A DNA stretch of 64,000 bases from Agelas oroides (lineage: Eukaryota; Porifera; Demospongiae; Agelasida; Agelasidae): NCBI GenBank assembly GCA_949130485.1, contig OX422190.1, positions 10,297,840 to 10,361,839 on the forward strand, written 5' to 3'. The translations under genes were made by a program, and so were the position numbers. Below are positions 31,962-43,325 of the stretch, piece by piece. The notes beneath the pieces were generated by a model that did no database searches, was not told the DNA's origin, and saw nothing but the letters and a program-made list of their open reading frames with translations. Position 1 is the stretch's first letter. The number at the start of each line of letters is the position of its first letter.

Positions 31962-33783
31962 TGTGTGTTCTACAATATTCGCAGTCTCCTATCGGAGGCT
32001 GAATTTTGTTCAGCAATCGTGACACCAGGCATCAGCGGCAAAACCTTCACTGTATGTACAAGCCACAGTAAATTATATTGAAATGTCTACTAAATTAGAG
32101 AAAGCTTTATAGTCTGCCAACATCCCTGAGGGCAACATCTGACAATTTTAATGCTTATGGACTCCAACAGTTCTTGCACACTACGATCCTATAGGTAGGC
32201 CAATTTGCAAAAGCACCTTAATATATAACACAATCACATTTCCTGCAGTTTGTGTGACCACTTCCTCTCTCTTCAGGGGTTTGGCAATGTAGGCATGCAT
32301 ACTTGTCGGTATCTCTGTCGCGAGGGTGCCAAGCTGGTACATGTAGGTGTGATGGAGAGGGATGGCAACATTGTGAACAGAGAAGAGGGGATTGATCCAA
32401 AAGAGCTCGAGGAATACTTGCTGGTGTGAAGGATTGATATGTTGTGCTGTGTGTGTGTGTCAGAGCTAATGTTATGGAGGCTGTACTCCACTCAGACCAA
32501 CGGCACCATTATGGGCTTCCCTGGAGCCACAGCGACTGAGGAAAACCTGCTGACAGCCGAGTGTGACATCCTGGTTCCTGCCGCAGGAGAGAGACAGATC
32601 ACCGCAGACATTGCCAGGAATATGAAGGCAAAGGTGAGTGCGGGTGCATGGGTGGTGAGGAGTGAGAGATGTGAAGGGAGGAGTGAGGGCTGGTGAGGGG
32701 TGAGGAGGATGAGTTGCAATCTCTGGTTGTGTTACATATGCAGGTGATAGTGGAGGGTGCAAACGGTCCCACAACCATTGCAGCCGAGAAGATCCTCTTG
32801 GACAGAAAAGTACTAGTGATTCCAGTAAGTGTGCATACATAGATATCTCTCCCTCTCTCTCCTCATGCGTGCTAGTTTCTCTGGTTCTTTACAGGACATG
32901 TTTGCAAATGCTGGCGGTATGACAATGTCGTACTTTGAGTGGCTGAAGAATCCTAACCATGTCAGCTACAGCAGACTCACTTGGAGGTACGAGAGAGAGT
33001 CAAACTTCCACCTCCTGGGTAAGTCAGAGTAGCAAGTAGTTAATTGCTAGGGACTTCCTCGTGTTAGCCCCTCTTGAGGATTTGTCGCCTTTCTTTGCAG
33101 CAAGCATGCTGAAGAGTTTGGAGAGCAAGTTCTTGGGGAGCCAGCCAGGGTCCATCCCCATTGTACCCACACCAGAATTTGCCATGAGGATCCAAGTGAG
33201 CTAGTCTCAATCATCACTCTTGTCAGTTGGAGGGGGGAGGGGTGACTACTCAGCCTCAGGGCACTAGCCAATTAACATTCATTGTTGCTGGGATGGAAGC
33301 CATTCTGGGTACAAGTGAATTTGACAGTTTTGATAACCATTGTGGATGGCTTTCCAGGGAAAGTGATTAACATGCACAAATGAATATGATATAACAGCGC
33401 TAAATTAGCCAAAACAGTGTTTTATGTGACTGGTGAGCTTCTTGCAGGGTGCCTCAGAAAAGGACAGTGTAAACTCAGGGCTGGAGTACACTATGGAAAG
33501 ATCGGCCAGTGTAAGTGTCCCTACTCATCTGATTAAGATATGGGCTGGTTTCCAGCAGTGGTGTGATTTGCATCACGACTTGGGAGGCATTATACAGTAA
33601 AACCCCAATGGGCTAATCATAGACTCTGGAAAAGGGGATGAATTGAATCTTTTCTCCCTCTAGCAAATTATGAATGCTGTGAGAGAATTTGACCTCGGAC
33701 TTGACCTGCGTACTGCTGCATATGCGTGTGCCCTGCAAAAGATCTACACCGTCTACCTTGCAGCCGGCATCACCTTCTCGTGA
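31962..33783 (+). CDS. GLUD1: Glutamate dehydrogenase, 5' half missing
   Basis: Mitochondrial enzyme converting glutamate to 2-oxoglutarate. Exons 31962-32051, 32277-32423, 32496-32633, 32744-32824, 32895-33018, 33101-33195, 33448-33510, 33664-33783 give 285 in-frame codons and a TGA. They cover the Rossmann domain ([13 protein letters not shown]), [47 protein letters not shown], the antenna region and [20 protein letters not shown]. The N-terminal ~220 residues, with the glutamate-binding Lys and the mitochondrial presequence, are absent: only 382 bp separate this exon from the YIPF stop and no upstream GDH exon fits. The VQ dipeptide usual before GFGNVG is also missing at the 32051/32277 junction. 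The open frame argues for constraint or recent truncation. An assembly join is the main alternative. Confidence 0.88.
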
Positions 33784-34517
33784 AATGAAAACTTGTTCTA
33801 CTATATTTTTGTGCTAGTGCAGCTATAAAGCATCAGAGACACATGTCTAGACGTTTCCACAGTCTATCTGTACATGACCTGTAGGAAAACCGTAGTTGTA
33901 CTAACTAAACAGAAAGGAATGTACACAAGGGGGTACGCTCTCTTGTTTGTGTATAATGAGACGAACCACAACGCCGAGCCTCTGACATGGCGGCGTGCGA
34001 GATGATGTCATTGTATGTCATCGTTTATTGTACTGCAGTCTACTGTGCACGTGCATGTGCATGTGCATGCGCAGATTGTCTGCCGAATGGCGGTCCCAGT
34101 GAGACCAGGGATTGACTTCAGACTACCAACAGAAAGCCAGGAAGCAGAGAGCATCGTAGACTCAGACTGTTTCACTTTTGTGCAGCTCATCCTTGAACAA
34201 GATATGTTCATTGGGACAACTTGTGTCTTCTGAACTGGATGAAATGGTTGCTGAGATGGAACATGCTGTTAGGGACTGTTACTAGGAGACATTGAAATTT
34301 GTATTTCATTTTAGGAGTAATTTTCCTGGAACCACCATGCTCCGCAGCCTGGACCACGTGTATTCTGTGACCAGTCTTTATATCCATTATTGTGATAGTT
34401 TTGTGTTCGTTTGGGTATATGTAAGAGATATGTAGGGGGATGGCACGCAAGTTTGTACCCGGCTTGCTCCATTTGGACATGTCAATTCCCCTCCTACCCC
34501 TTATCAAGCCCCAGATA

Positions 34518-34564
34518 TAGTCTCGCGGAGCCAGACTCTGTGAGAGTCTGGCTCCGCGAGACTA
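34518..34564. mobile_element. 47-bp perfect hairpin with 9-bp target-site duplication
   Basis: Two perfectly complementary 22-base arms (TAGTCTCGCGGAGCCAGACT and CT) around a 3-base loop GTG. The element is bounded on both sides by CCCCAGATA (34509-34517 and 34565-34573). It is too small to code for anything, so it must be mobilised in trans. Confidence 0.85.
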
Positions 34565-34926
34565 CCCCAGATATTGGAAGTAGGGCATACCACTGATACA
34601 CGCAGGCGCATTACATTGCTCTCATCTACGCTGAAAGTGGCTAAAGTTAGTAATATACATGCTACAGCCTACACTTACGTACATTCGCAAGTTCACCCAT
34701 AGATTACCCGCTGTTCGGGAATGCGGGTGCAAGGGTCAAAGCTCAAATAAGGGGCGTGGTCACGCACTAATGAAGCGGGGCACCCTACTCCACTTGCTGC
34801 AAGCATTCCTTGTTCCGTCCGTGGTATCTATGCACGGGGCTACCGAGACAACATAGTATCTATGACTATGGTCGACAGGTGCTGCCAATACTTGCCAAGG
34901 TGAGGAGCCGCATGGGCATGTAGCTG

Positions 34927-34999
34927 TAGTCTCGCAAGGATTTCTGTTCCGCACCGCGATCGGCGCTGCGGAACGGTAAAGGCCTGGCTTGCGAGACTA
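34927..34999. mobile_element. 73-bp hairpin element, family 1
   Basis: Ends TAGTCTCGCAAG and CTTGCGAGACTA; inside, TTTCTGTTCCGCA and TGCGGAACGGTAAAG match the interior of the 21737-21845 hairpin. No direct repeat at the flanks, though the inverted pair GCTG/CAGC extends the stem by four bases. Confidence 0.8.
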
Positions 35000-35039
35000 C
35001 AGCAATTGCGAGAAAACCCTCTGATGAGAACAAATCATA

Positions 35040-35263
35040 TAATGTGTCCAAGGGGGTCAGGGATGAATCACGTAATGTGTTCAAGGTAGTCTAGGACCGA
35101 GCACATAATGTGTCAAAGGGGGTCTAGGACCGACCACATAATGTGTCCAAGGGGGTCTAGGACCGACCACATAATGTGTCCAAGGGGGTCTAGGACCGAC
35201 CACATAATGTGTCCAAGGGGGTCTAGGACTGACCACATAATGTGTCCAAGGGGGTCTAGGACT
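35040..35263 (+). repeat. 33-bp tandem repeat, about 6.5 units
   Basis: AATGTGTCCAAGGGGGTCTA, then GGACCGACCACAT, repeated. The first two units are more diverged than the rest. Confidence 0.95.
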
Positions 35264-35559
35264 ACTCTCGTCCCCAGGCCAAATTTTTTGCACGCGCCCT
35301 GCGGACTCGTCGAAAATTGGGTCTGGACACTTTCACTATGAAAACTGGGGCAAGCTTACATACGGTGGTCAGTAAATTGGGTAATTGTAGGTGTTAATTA
35401 CATTATCAGCTACCAGCAGCGTTTGCTTTGGCGCCGAAAGACGCCAGCAGCCTGAAGCTCATTAAATATGTAACGCAGCAATGACCTTTGTACTGCGCAT
35501 GTGCAGCAGCTGTCTATCTTGTAGGTGCCACTAAAATGACAGTAGTATATAATAAATGT

Positions 35560-35686
35560 ATTATTTGATGTGTGAGAAGGCAATTGGATATTGCACTCTA
35601 TTTTCACTCGCCGTGGCTCGTGAAAATACAACCACACACTCGTGCAATATCCAGCCATATTGCCTTCTCACCCATCAAATAATATA
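35560..35686. repeat. Imperfect inverted repeat with short spacer
   Basis: The left arm (ATTATTTGATG, GAGAAGGCAATTGGATATTG, ATTTTCAC) returns in reverse complement on the right (GTGAAAAT, CAATATCCAGCC, ATTGCCTTCTC, CATCAAATAAT). The right arm has extra bases. It looks like a foldback or MITE-type element. Confidence 0.8.
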
Positions 35687-35862
35687 ACCTGTTACCTAGG
35701 CAACGTGTAAGAATGTGATATAACCTGTTACCTAGGCAACGTGTAAGAATGTGATATAACCTGTTACCTAGGCAACGTGTAAGAATGTGCATATAACCTG
35801 TTACCTAGGCAACGTGTAAGAATGTGCATATAACCTGTTACCTAGGCAACGTGTAAGAATGT
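35685..35862 (+). repeat. 36-37-bp tandem array, five units each with a perfect X-box palindrome
   Basis: Units contain TATAACCTGTTACCTAGGCA then ACGTGTAAGAATGTG. GTTACCTAGGCAAC occurs at 35691-35704, 35727-35740, 35763-35776, 35800-35813 and 35837-35850. A degenerate sixth site follows near 35882. The 14-mer fits the RFX X-box consensus GTTRCCNNGGYAAC. Confidence 0.9.
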
Positions 35863-36299
35863 TGCTTACATCTGGTCCAGTGTGTTGCCTAAGTAATAGT
35901 TAATTATTTATTAAACCATCTGCAGTTGTGGCCAGTGAATGTTACAAGATTGTTGCTATTGACCAAACCTAGTGTGACAAGATATGTACCCTCCTCCACC
36001 AGACCTTATCAACACTCACACCCTTCTATACACACGTTTCCTCTGCCTGTACACTTTCACCCACACCCTCCACCCAACACACCACCCCACACCCCCTCCA
36101 TGCACACACACTCCACCTCATGCACCCACCATCCCACACACCCACACACAGGCACAGATCATGTGGTGTTGGCTGGAGACATCCCCACGAAGTTTTTTTT
36201 TGCTCTCAAGATTGACTGTCAGAGATGATTCTGGTGAGACGAGTGGAGCACTCAACAGCGAGAAATCCATTCTTCCATTCTGCTTTCAACATGTGAGTC

Positions 36300-36798
36300 T
36301 GCCTCACTTCTCTCCACCTCCCTCTCTTTCCTCCCCCTCCTCCCTCCCCCTCCTCCCTTCCTCCCTCCCCTCCTCCCTCCCCCTCCTCCCTCCCCCTCCT
36401 CCCTCCCATCCCTCCCCTCCCCATCCTTCCTCTTATCCCTCCCCTCCTTCCTCTTCCCCTCCTTCCTGCCTTCCCTCCCTCCACTCCCTTCCCCTCCTTC
36501 CTCCCCTCCTCCCTCCCCCTCCTCCCTCTCTCCCCTCCTCCCCTCCCCCTCCCCTTCCTCTCTTCCTCCCTCCGCCCTCCCCTCCCTCTCCCCTCCCTCC
36601 CTCTCTTTCCTCCCTCTCTTCCCTCCCTCTTCCCTCCCTCTTCCCTCCCTCCCTCTTCCTCTCCTGGTTCCTTTCCCTCCTGCTTCCACTCCCCTCCCTC
36701 CTTTCCCTTCTCTCTTTTCTCCCTCCCCTTACCTCCCTCTTCCCTCCTTCCCTTTCCCTCCCTCCCTCCTTCCCCTTCCACCCTCTCTTCCCCTTCCA
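36300..36798 (+). repeat. 500-bp polypyrimidine tract
   Basis: Almost pure C/T with simple CCCTCCTCC and CCCTCTTCC motifs. It ends in a perfect 15-bp-arm hairpin (36797-36811 and 36823-36837). It is able to form triplex (H-) DNA. Its long open frames are compositional. Confidence 0.95.
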
Positions 36799-38126
36799 CC
36801 TTCAAGCTCCCTATGAAGGCTTGGGAGCTTGAAGGTGTATGGGTGCATGAGTATGTGAAGGGGTGTGTGGGGTGTGGGTGAGGAGTGTGTGGGGGAGGAG
36901 GATGGAATGAGTGGGAGAGGAAGATAGAGGGTGTGTGAGGGAGACACCGTTATTGAGTGCTCCTCTCCCAAGACGTCAAGGTGGTGATGTACTCAACTTA
37001 AAGAGTAAAACTTGTGTTGCACTCTTTTGTGCATGGCTTGTCCAAGAAAATATACTCTGCTGCCTGCTTAAATCTGTCCTGTGTCTCCCCTCTTGCCCCC
37101 CTTTCTGTTTTTCCCATCTAGTCTAATTAAGTCTGAAGCATATTCCGAAGCAGCAAGATGTGTGCATGCCAACAAACTGAACCTACCAATATGCATGGCT
37201 TGTGTTGTCTTAAAATATCCTGCTGTCTGTTGTTCTCGTGTTTGTCTTCCCTCTTGCCCCTCCCAATTCCCTTCCAATCTCAGCACAGAATACTCCACAT
37301 CGTAAAGCAGTCCTCTAAACAGCAAGACTTAGTACAAGACTTCAAGGTACCTAGTGTAGATATTAACTACATTTTGCCTTCTTTGGCAGAATGCAGGTGT
37401 GTGCAGGTAGGTTAGGAGGTAGCTAAATACTGTGAATGCATATTTAGCATGTTACTTAAGTGCCTGACAAACTGGTGAGGTTTGTACCAGGTGTAGGCTT
37501 TGTATGAATAGGGTGTAGGTAAATGCACACATACTTATTTTAATTACAATGCAGTTGTGAACATTGTTCACAACTGTGTTAAGTTTGGGGCTCCATGATG
37601 CTTTGTATTGCTTTTGGTTTTTGTAGCCAGCGTTGTGTTTTGCAGGTGGTACTTTAGCTTTCGTAGGTAGAAATAGAAACTGATGCAATTTAGTTTGTGT
37701 TTTTGTTTGTGCAGTTAAGAGCTAATTAGCCCAGACTTAGCTACTATTTTTTTTTAATATTCTGAACTGTATATAATCAGAATTGTAGCATTGCAGGTAA
37801 ATACCAGTTGCATTTCAAGGTGCAACTGATTTACAGCTGACTGTCTGCCCCAATAGCACGTAATGTCCATTGTTCTCACAATTTTGTGAGAATTGTAATC
37901 ATGTATGCATGTTGGGCAGGTAAATGCTTCCCTTAAGGTAATTACATAGATCTATATCTAGCATGCATCTATCATGTGGTGAGATGGTAGAGCTACTTGT
38001 GATGGTCACTGGGAGGAGGTTTGGAGGTCACATCTATGCATGGAAACAGTGCTGGGCTTGTGAAAAGATGGTGCCAACCCTATCTGATTGTATAGTCTCA
38101 ACTGGCTTTTCTGAAAGCCATTAACT

Positions 38127-38400
38127 CACAAAAGACCTTTGCCCCTCTTACCTGTCCCTGTCCCTCTCATCCATGTTCCTGTCCATCTGTCCCTGTTCAT
38201 ATTCCTGTCCCTGTCTATCTGTTCCTCTCCCTGTCCATGTCTCCCTGTCCCTGTCGATCTGTTTCTGTCCCTCTTTCGCTGTCTCTGTTCATTTGTCTTT
38301 GTCCATCTGTCCTTGTCCCTGTCCCTATCCCTGTCCCGCTGTCCATGTCTATTTCCCAGTTCCTGACCCTGTCCCCTTCGCGTTCCTACTCTCCTCAAAC
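38127..38400 (+). repeat. CTGTCC-based minisatellite
   Basis: Imperfect 6/12-bp units such as CTGTCCCTGTCCATCTGTCC with drifting variants over about 250 bp. Confidence 0.9.
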
Positions 38401-38579
38401 AGAAGTTTCACATAACGCGAATGTTGGAGTATGTGAGATTACAACTGATCATTTGCACACATTGCACTGCTCTAAGACGTGACGCAAGTGCCCTTAGATT
38501 TGACGGCAGGAAACCATTTAGCAACTTTATCGCTCGTTGACTGGGACTACACTCAGACTGGTCCAAAGGATTTTATAAA

Positions 38580-41500
38580 TTGTATATAGCAGTGATGTAA
38601 TATTGCATGCAGTGATGTGCAATAGTATTTGCAGTGATGTGCGATAGTATATGCAGTGATGTAATATTGCATGCAGTGATGTGCAATAGTATATGCAGTG
38701 ATGTGCGATAGTATGTGCAGTGATGTAATATTGCATGCAGTGATGTGCAGTAGTATATGCAGTGATGTGCAATAGTATATGCAGTGATGTGCAGTAGTAT
38801 ATGCAGTGATGTGCAATAGTATATGCAGTGATGTAATATTGCATCCAGTGATGTGCAATGGTGTATGCAGTGATGTACTATAGCATGCAGTGATGTGCAA
38901 TAGTATATGCAGTGATTTACAATAGCATGCAGTGAATGTGCATGGTATATGCAGTGTTGTACTGTAGCATTCAGTGATGTGGAATAGTGTATGCGTGATG
39001 AGCTGTAGCATGCAGTGATGTGCAATAGTATATGCAGTGATACACTATAACATCCAGTGATGTGCAATAGTATATTCAGTGATATGCAATAGCATGCAGC
39101 AATGTGCAATAGTATATGCAGTGATGTGGAATAGTATATGCAGTGATGTGCAATAGTATTTGCAGTGATGTACAATAGTATATGCAGTGATATACTATAG
39201 CATGCAGTGATGTGCAATAGTATATGCAGTGATATGCAATAGCATGCAGGAATGTGCAGTAGTATACGCAGTGATGTAATATAACATGCAGTGATGTGCA
39301 ATAGTATAAGCAGTGATATGTGCAATAGTATATGCAGTGATGTAATATTGCATGCAGTGATGTACAATGTATGCAGTGATGTACTATCGCAGCAGTGATA
39401 TGCAATATTCAGTGATTTACAATAGCATGCAGTGAATGTACAATGGTATATGCAGTGTTGTACTGTAGCATTCAGTAATGTGGAATAGTGTATGCAGTGC
39501 TGAGCTGTATATAGCATGCAGTGATGTGCAATAGTATATGCAGTGATGTTCTATAGCATGCAGTGATGTGCAATAGTATATGCAGTGATATGCAATAGCA
39601 TGCAGCAATGTGCAGTAGTATATGCAGTGATGTAACAACATGCAGTGATGTGCAATAGTGTATGCAGTGATGTGCAGTAGCATATGCAGTGATGTAATAT
39701 GGCATGCAGTGATGTGCAATAGTATATGCTGTGGTGTGCAATACTACATGCTGTGATCTGCAATAGTATATGCAGTGATGTGCAATAGTATATGCAGTGA
39801 TGTAATATAAGATGCAGTGATGTGCAATAGTATATGCAGTGAGATGCAATAGCGTGCAGCAATGTGCAGTAGTATATGCAGTGACATGCAATTGCATGCA
39901 GCAATGTGCAATAGTATATGCAGTGATGTGCAATGGTATATGCAGTGATGTACTCTAGCATGCAGCAATGTGCAATAGAATATGCAGTGATGTAATATAG
40001 CATGCAGTGATGTGCTATAGTATACGCAGTGATGTGCAGTAGTATATGCCGTGATGTGCAATAGTATATGCAGTGACGTGCAATGTATATGCAGTGATGT
40101 ACTATTGCATGCAGTGATGTGCAATAGTATATGCAGTGATATGCAATAGCATGCAGAATGTGCAGTAGTATATGCAGTAATGTAATATTGCATGCAGTGA
40201 TGTGCAATAGTGTTGCAGTGATGCACTATAGCATGCAGTGATGTGCAATAGGACATGCAGTGATTTATAATAGCATGCAGTGAATGTGCAATGGCATGCA
40301 GCAATGTGCAGTAGTATATGCAGTGATGTAATATAACATGCAGTGATGTGCAATAGTATATGCAGTGATGTGCAATAGTATATGCAGTGATATGCAATAG
40401 CATGCAGCAATGTGCAGTAGTATATGCAGTGTGTAATATAACATGCAGTGATGTGCAATAGTATATGCAGTGTCGTAATATGGCATGCAGTGATGTGCAA
40501 TAGTATATGCCCGGATGTACTATAGCATGCAGTGATATGTAATACTATATGCTGTGATGTGTAATTGTATATGCAGTGATGTGCATTAGTATATGCAGTG
40601 ATGTAATATTGCAAGCAGTGATGTGCATTAGTGATGCAGTGATGTACTATAGCTTATGTAGTGATATGCAATAGTATATGCAGTGATGTAATATGCATGG
40701 CATGCAGTGATGTGCAATAGTATATGCAGTGATGTGAAATACTATATGCAGTGATGTGCTATAGTATATGCTGTGATCTGCTATAACATGCAATGATGTG
40801 CACTAGTCTATGCAGTGATATGCAATAGCATGCAGCAATGTGCAGTAGTATATGCAATGATGTAATATAACATGCAGTGCACAGTTAAAAATGGGGTGCT
40901 ACATTACACCCCTGGGGAACTACACCATACCGGTTTTTAAAAACATCAAAGGGAAGTTTTAATAACCAGTATGATGTAGTGCCCCAAGGGTGTAATGTAG
41001 CACCCCATTTTTAACTGTGTGATGTGCAATAGTATATGCAATGTTGTAATATGGCATGCAGTGATGTGCGATAGTATATGCGTGATGTAATATGGGATGC
41101 AGTGATGTGCAGTAGTATGTGCCCAGATGTAGTATGGCATGCAGTGATTTGCAATAGTGTATGCAGTGATATACTATAGCTGCAGTGATGTGCAGTACTA
41201 TAAGGAGTGGTATACAATAACATGCAGTGATGTGCAATAGTATATGCAGTGATGTAATATAGTATATCAGTGATGTGTTATAAAATGCAGTGATATGTAT
41301 GCAGTTATGTGCAATAGTATATGCAGGGATGTACTATAGCATGCAGTAATGTGCAATAGTATATGCAGTGAATGGAATAGCATGCAGCAATGTGCAGTAG
41401 TATATGCAGTGTTGTAGTTTGGCATGCAGTGATGTAATATCGCATGCAGTGGTGTACTATAGTATATGCAGTGATGTGCAGTAGTATGTGCCGTGATGTG

Positions 41501-43325
41501 AAATAGTATATGCAGTGATGTGCAATAGCATGCAGTGAATGTGCAATGGTATATGCAGTGTTGTACTGTAGCATTCAGTGATGTGGAATAATGTATGCGT
41601 GATGAGCTGTAGCATGCAGTGATGTGCAATAGTATATGCAGTGATGTCAATAGTATTTGCAGTGATGTGCAATAGTATATGCAGTGATATAAAATGGCAT
41701 GAGTGATATGCAATAGTATATGCAGTGATATGCAATAGTGTAGCAGTGATGTAATATGCATGGCATGCAATAGTATATGCAGTGATGTGAAATACTATAT
41801 GCAGTGATGTGGAATAGTATATCCAGTGATGTGCAATAGTATATGCAGTGATATGCTGTGATATGCTATAACATGCAGTGATGTGCAATAGTATATGCAG
41901 TGATATGCAATAGCATGCAACAATGTGCAGTAGTATATGCAGTGATGTAATATAACATGCAGTGAATTGCAAAGTATATGCAGTTTTGTAATATGGCATG
42001 CAGTGATGTGCAATAGCATATGCAGTGATGTGCAATAGTATATGTAGTGATGTACTTGAGCTGCAGTGATGTGCAGTAGTATATGCAGTGGTATACAATA
42101 ACATGCAGTGATGTGCAATAGTATATGCAGTGAGAAGCAATAGCATGCAGCAATGTGCAGTAGTATATGCAGTGAGGTGCATTATTATATGCAGTGATGT
42201 GCAATAGTACATGCAGTGTTGTACTGTTGCAAGCAGTGATGTTCAATTGTTTGCAGTGATGTACTATATGATGCAGTCGTGCAATATTATAAGCAGTGAT
42301 GTGGAATAGTGCAGTGATGTTCTATAGCATGCAGTGAAGTGCAATAGTGTGTGCAGTGATGTGCAATGGTTATTCAGTGATATACTATAACATGTCGATA
42401 TGTGCAATATGCAGTGATATGCAAAGCATGCAGCAATGTGCAATAGTACATACAGTGATGTAATAAAGCATGCAGTGATGTGCAATTGTATATGCAGTGA
42501 TGTACTATAACATGCAGTAATATACAATAGTATATGCTTGGGTGTGTATTGGTGTATGCAGTGATGGGCTATAGGATGCAGGGATGTGCAATAGAATATT
42601 TAGTGATGTTCAATAGTGTATACAGTGATGTACTACAGCATGCAGTGATGTGCAATAGTGTATGAGTGTTGTGCAATAGTATATGTAGTGATGTACTGTA
42701 GCATGCAATTATGTGCAATTCTATATGCAGTGATGTCCTATAGCTTGCAGTAATGTGGAATGGACATGCAGTGATGTGCATAGTATATGCAGTGGTGTAC
42801 TATAGCATCCTGTCATGAACAATAGTATAAGCAGTGTTGTGCTATAGCATGCAGTGATGTTCAAAAATATACGCAATGATGTACTATAGCTTGCAGTGGT
42901 GTGCAATAATGTATGCGGTGATGTGGTTTAGTATATGCAGTAATGTGCAATAGTATATGCAGTGATGTGCAATACTATTGCAGTAATGTGCAATACTGTT
43001 GTAGTAATATGCAATAGTGTATGTAGATATGTACTAAAGTGTGCAGTGATGTGCAACAGATACGCAGTGGTGTGCAATGGTAAATGCAGTGATGTACTAT
43101 AGCAGTGATGTGTAATAGTATATGCGATGTATTATAGTCTGCCGTGCTCTGCAATAGTCTATGCACTGATGTAATATAGCAAGCAGTGATGTGCAATAGG
43201 AATTGCAGTGATGTGTTATGCATGCAGCCGTGCAATAGTATATGCAGTAATGTGCAATATTATATGCAGTGATGTGCAATGGTATATGCTGTGATGTACC
43301 ATTTCACAGTGATGTGCAATAGTAT
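38580..43325 (+). repeat. 22-bp satellite, 4.7 kb
   Basis: Units read ATGCAGTGATGTGCAATAGT plus AT, mixed with variants carrying TAATATAGC or TACTATAGC. About 200 units, increasingly diverged toward 43.3 kb. Open frames up to 314 codons on the minus strand arise because consensus units lack stops in those frames; they repeat HCIYYCTSLHILLHITA-like peptides and show no gene features. Interrupted by one hairpin element at 40880-41019. Confidence 0.97.
40880..41019. mobile_element. 140-bp MITE inside the 22-bp satellite
   Basis: Terminal inverted repeats of over 30 bp beginning CACAGTTAAAAATGGGGTGC, with arms continuing to GGGAACTACA/TGTAGTGCCCC. Flanks show a TG/TG dinucleotide duplication (40878-40879, 41020-41021), and removing element plus one TG restores the satellite unit GCAGTGATGTGC. 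Confidence 0.88.

Larger units (their letters stand above)
33784..38126. other. Gene-poor, repeat-rich stretch
   Basis: No gene recognised. Apart from the repeats listed separately, there is a (TGCATG)n-like run at about 34045-34072, and two diverged similar blocks at about 37030-37110 and 37190-37275 (shared words GCATGGCTTGT, AAAATAT.CTGCTG, CCCTCTTGCCCC). An open stretch near 36148-36295 has a CAG acceptor but no recognisable family. Confidence 0.6.

Noticed and set aside
33988-34150. Possible secreted protein start (ATGGCGGCGTGCGAG…)
   Set aside because: The hydrophobic-looking stretch is coded by a (GTGCAT)n run, and a stop follows after about 40 codons with no continuing exon found.
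36206-36832. 199- and 282-codon frames across the polypyrimidine tract
   Set aside because: Low-complexity composition; no conserved segment, start context or exon signals beyond chance.
36030-36960. Large inverted repeat suggested by CA-rich left and GT-rich right flanks and GAGCACTCAA/TTGAGTGCTC
   Set aside because: The paired pieces come in the same order on both sides, not the reverse order needed for a palindrome; only the 15-bp hairpin at 36797-36837 holds.
38580-43325. Minus-strand frames up to 314 codons, Cys/His/Tyr-rich
   Set aside because: Direct translations of the 22-bp satellite, broken at random by variants; no gene structure.
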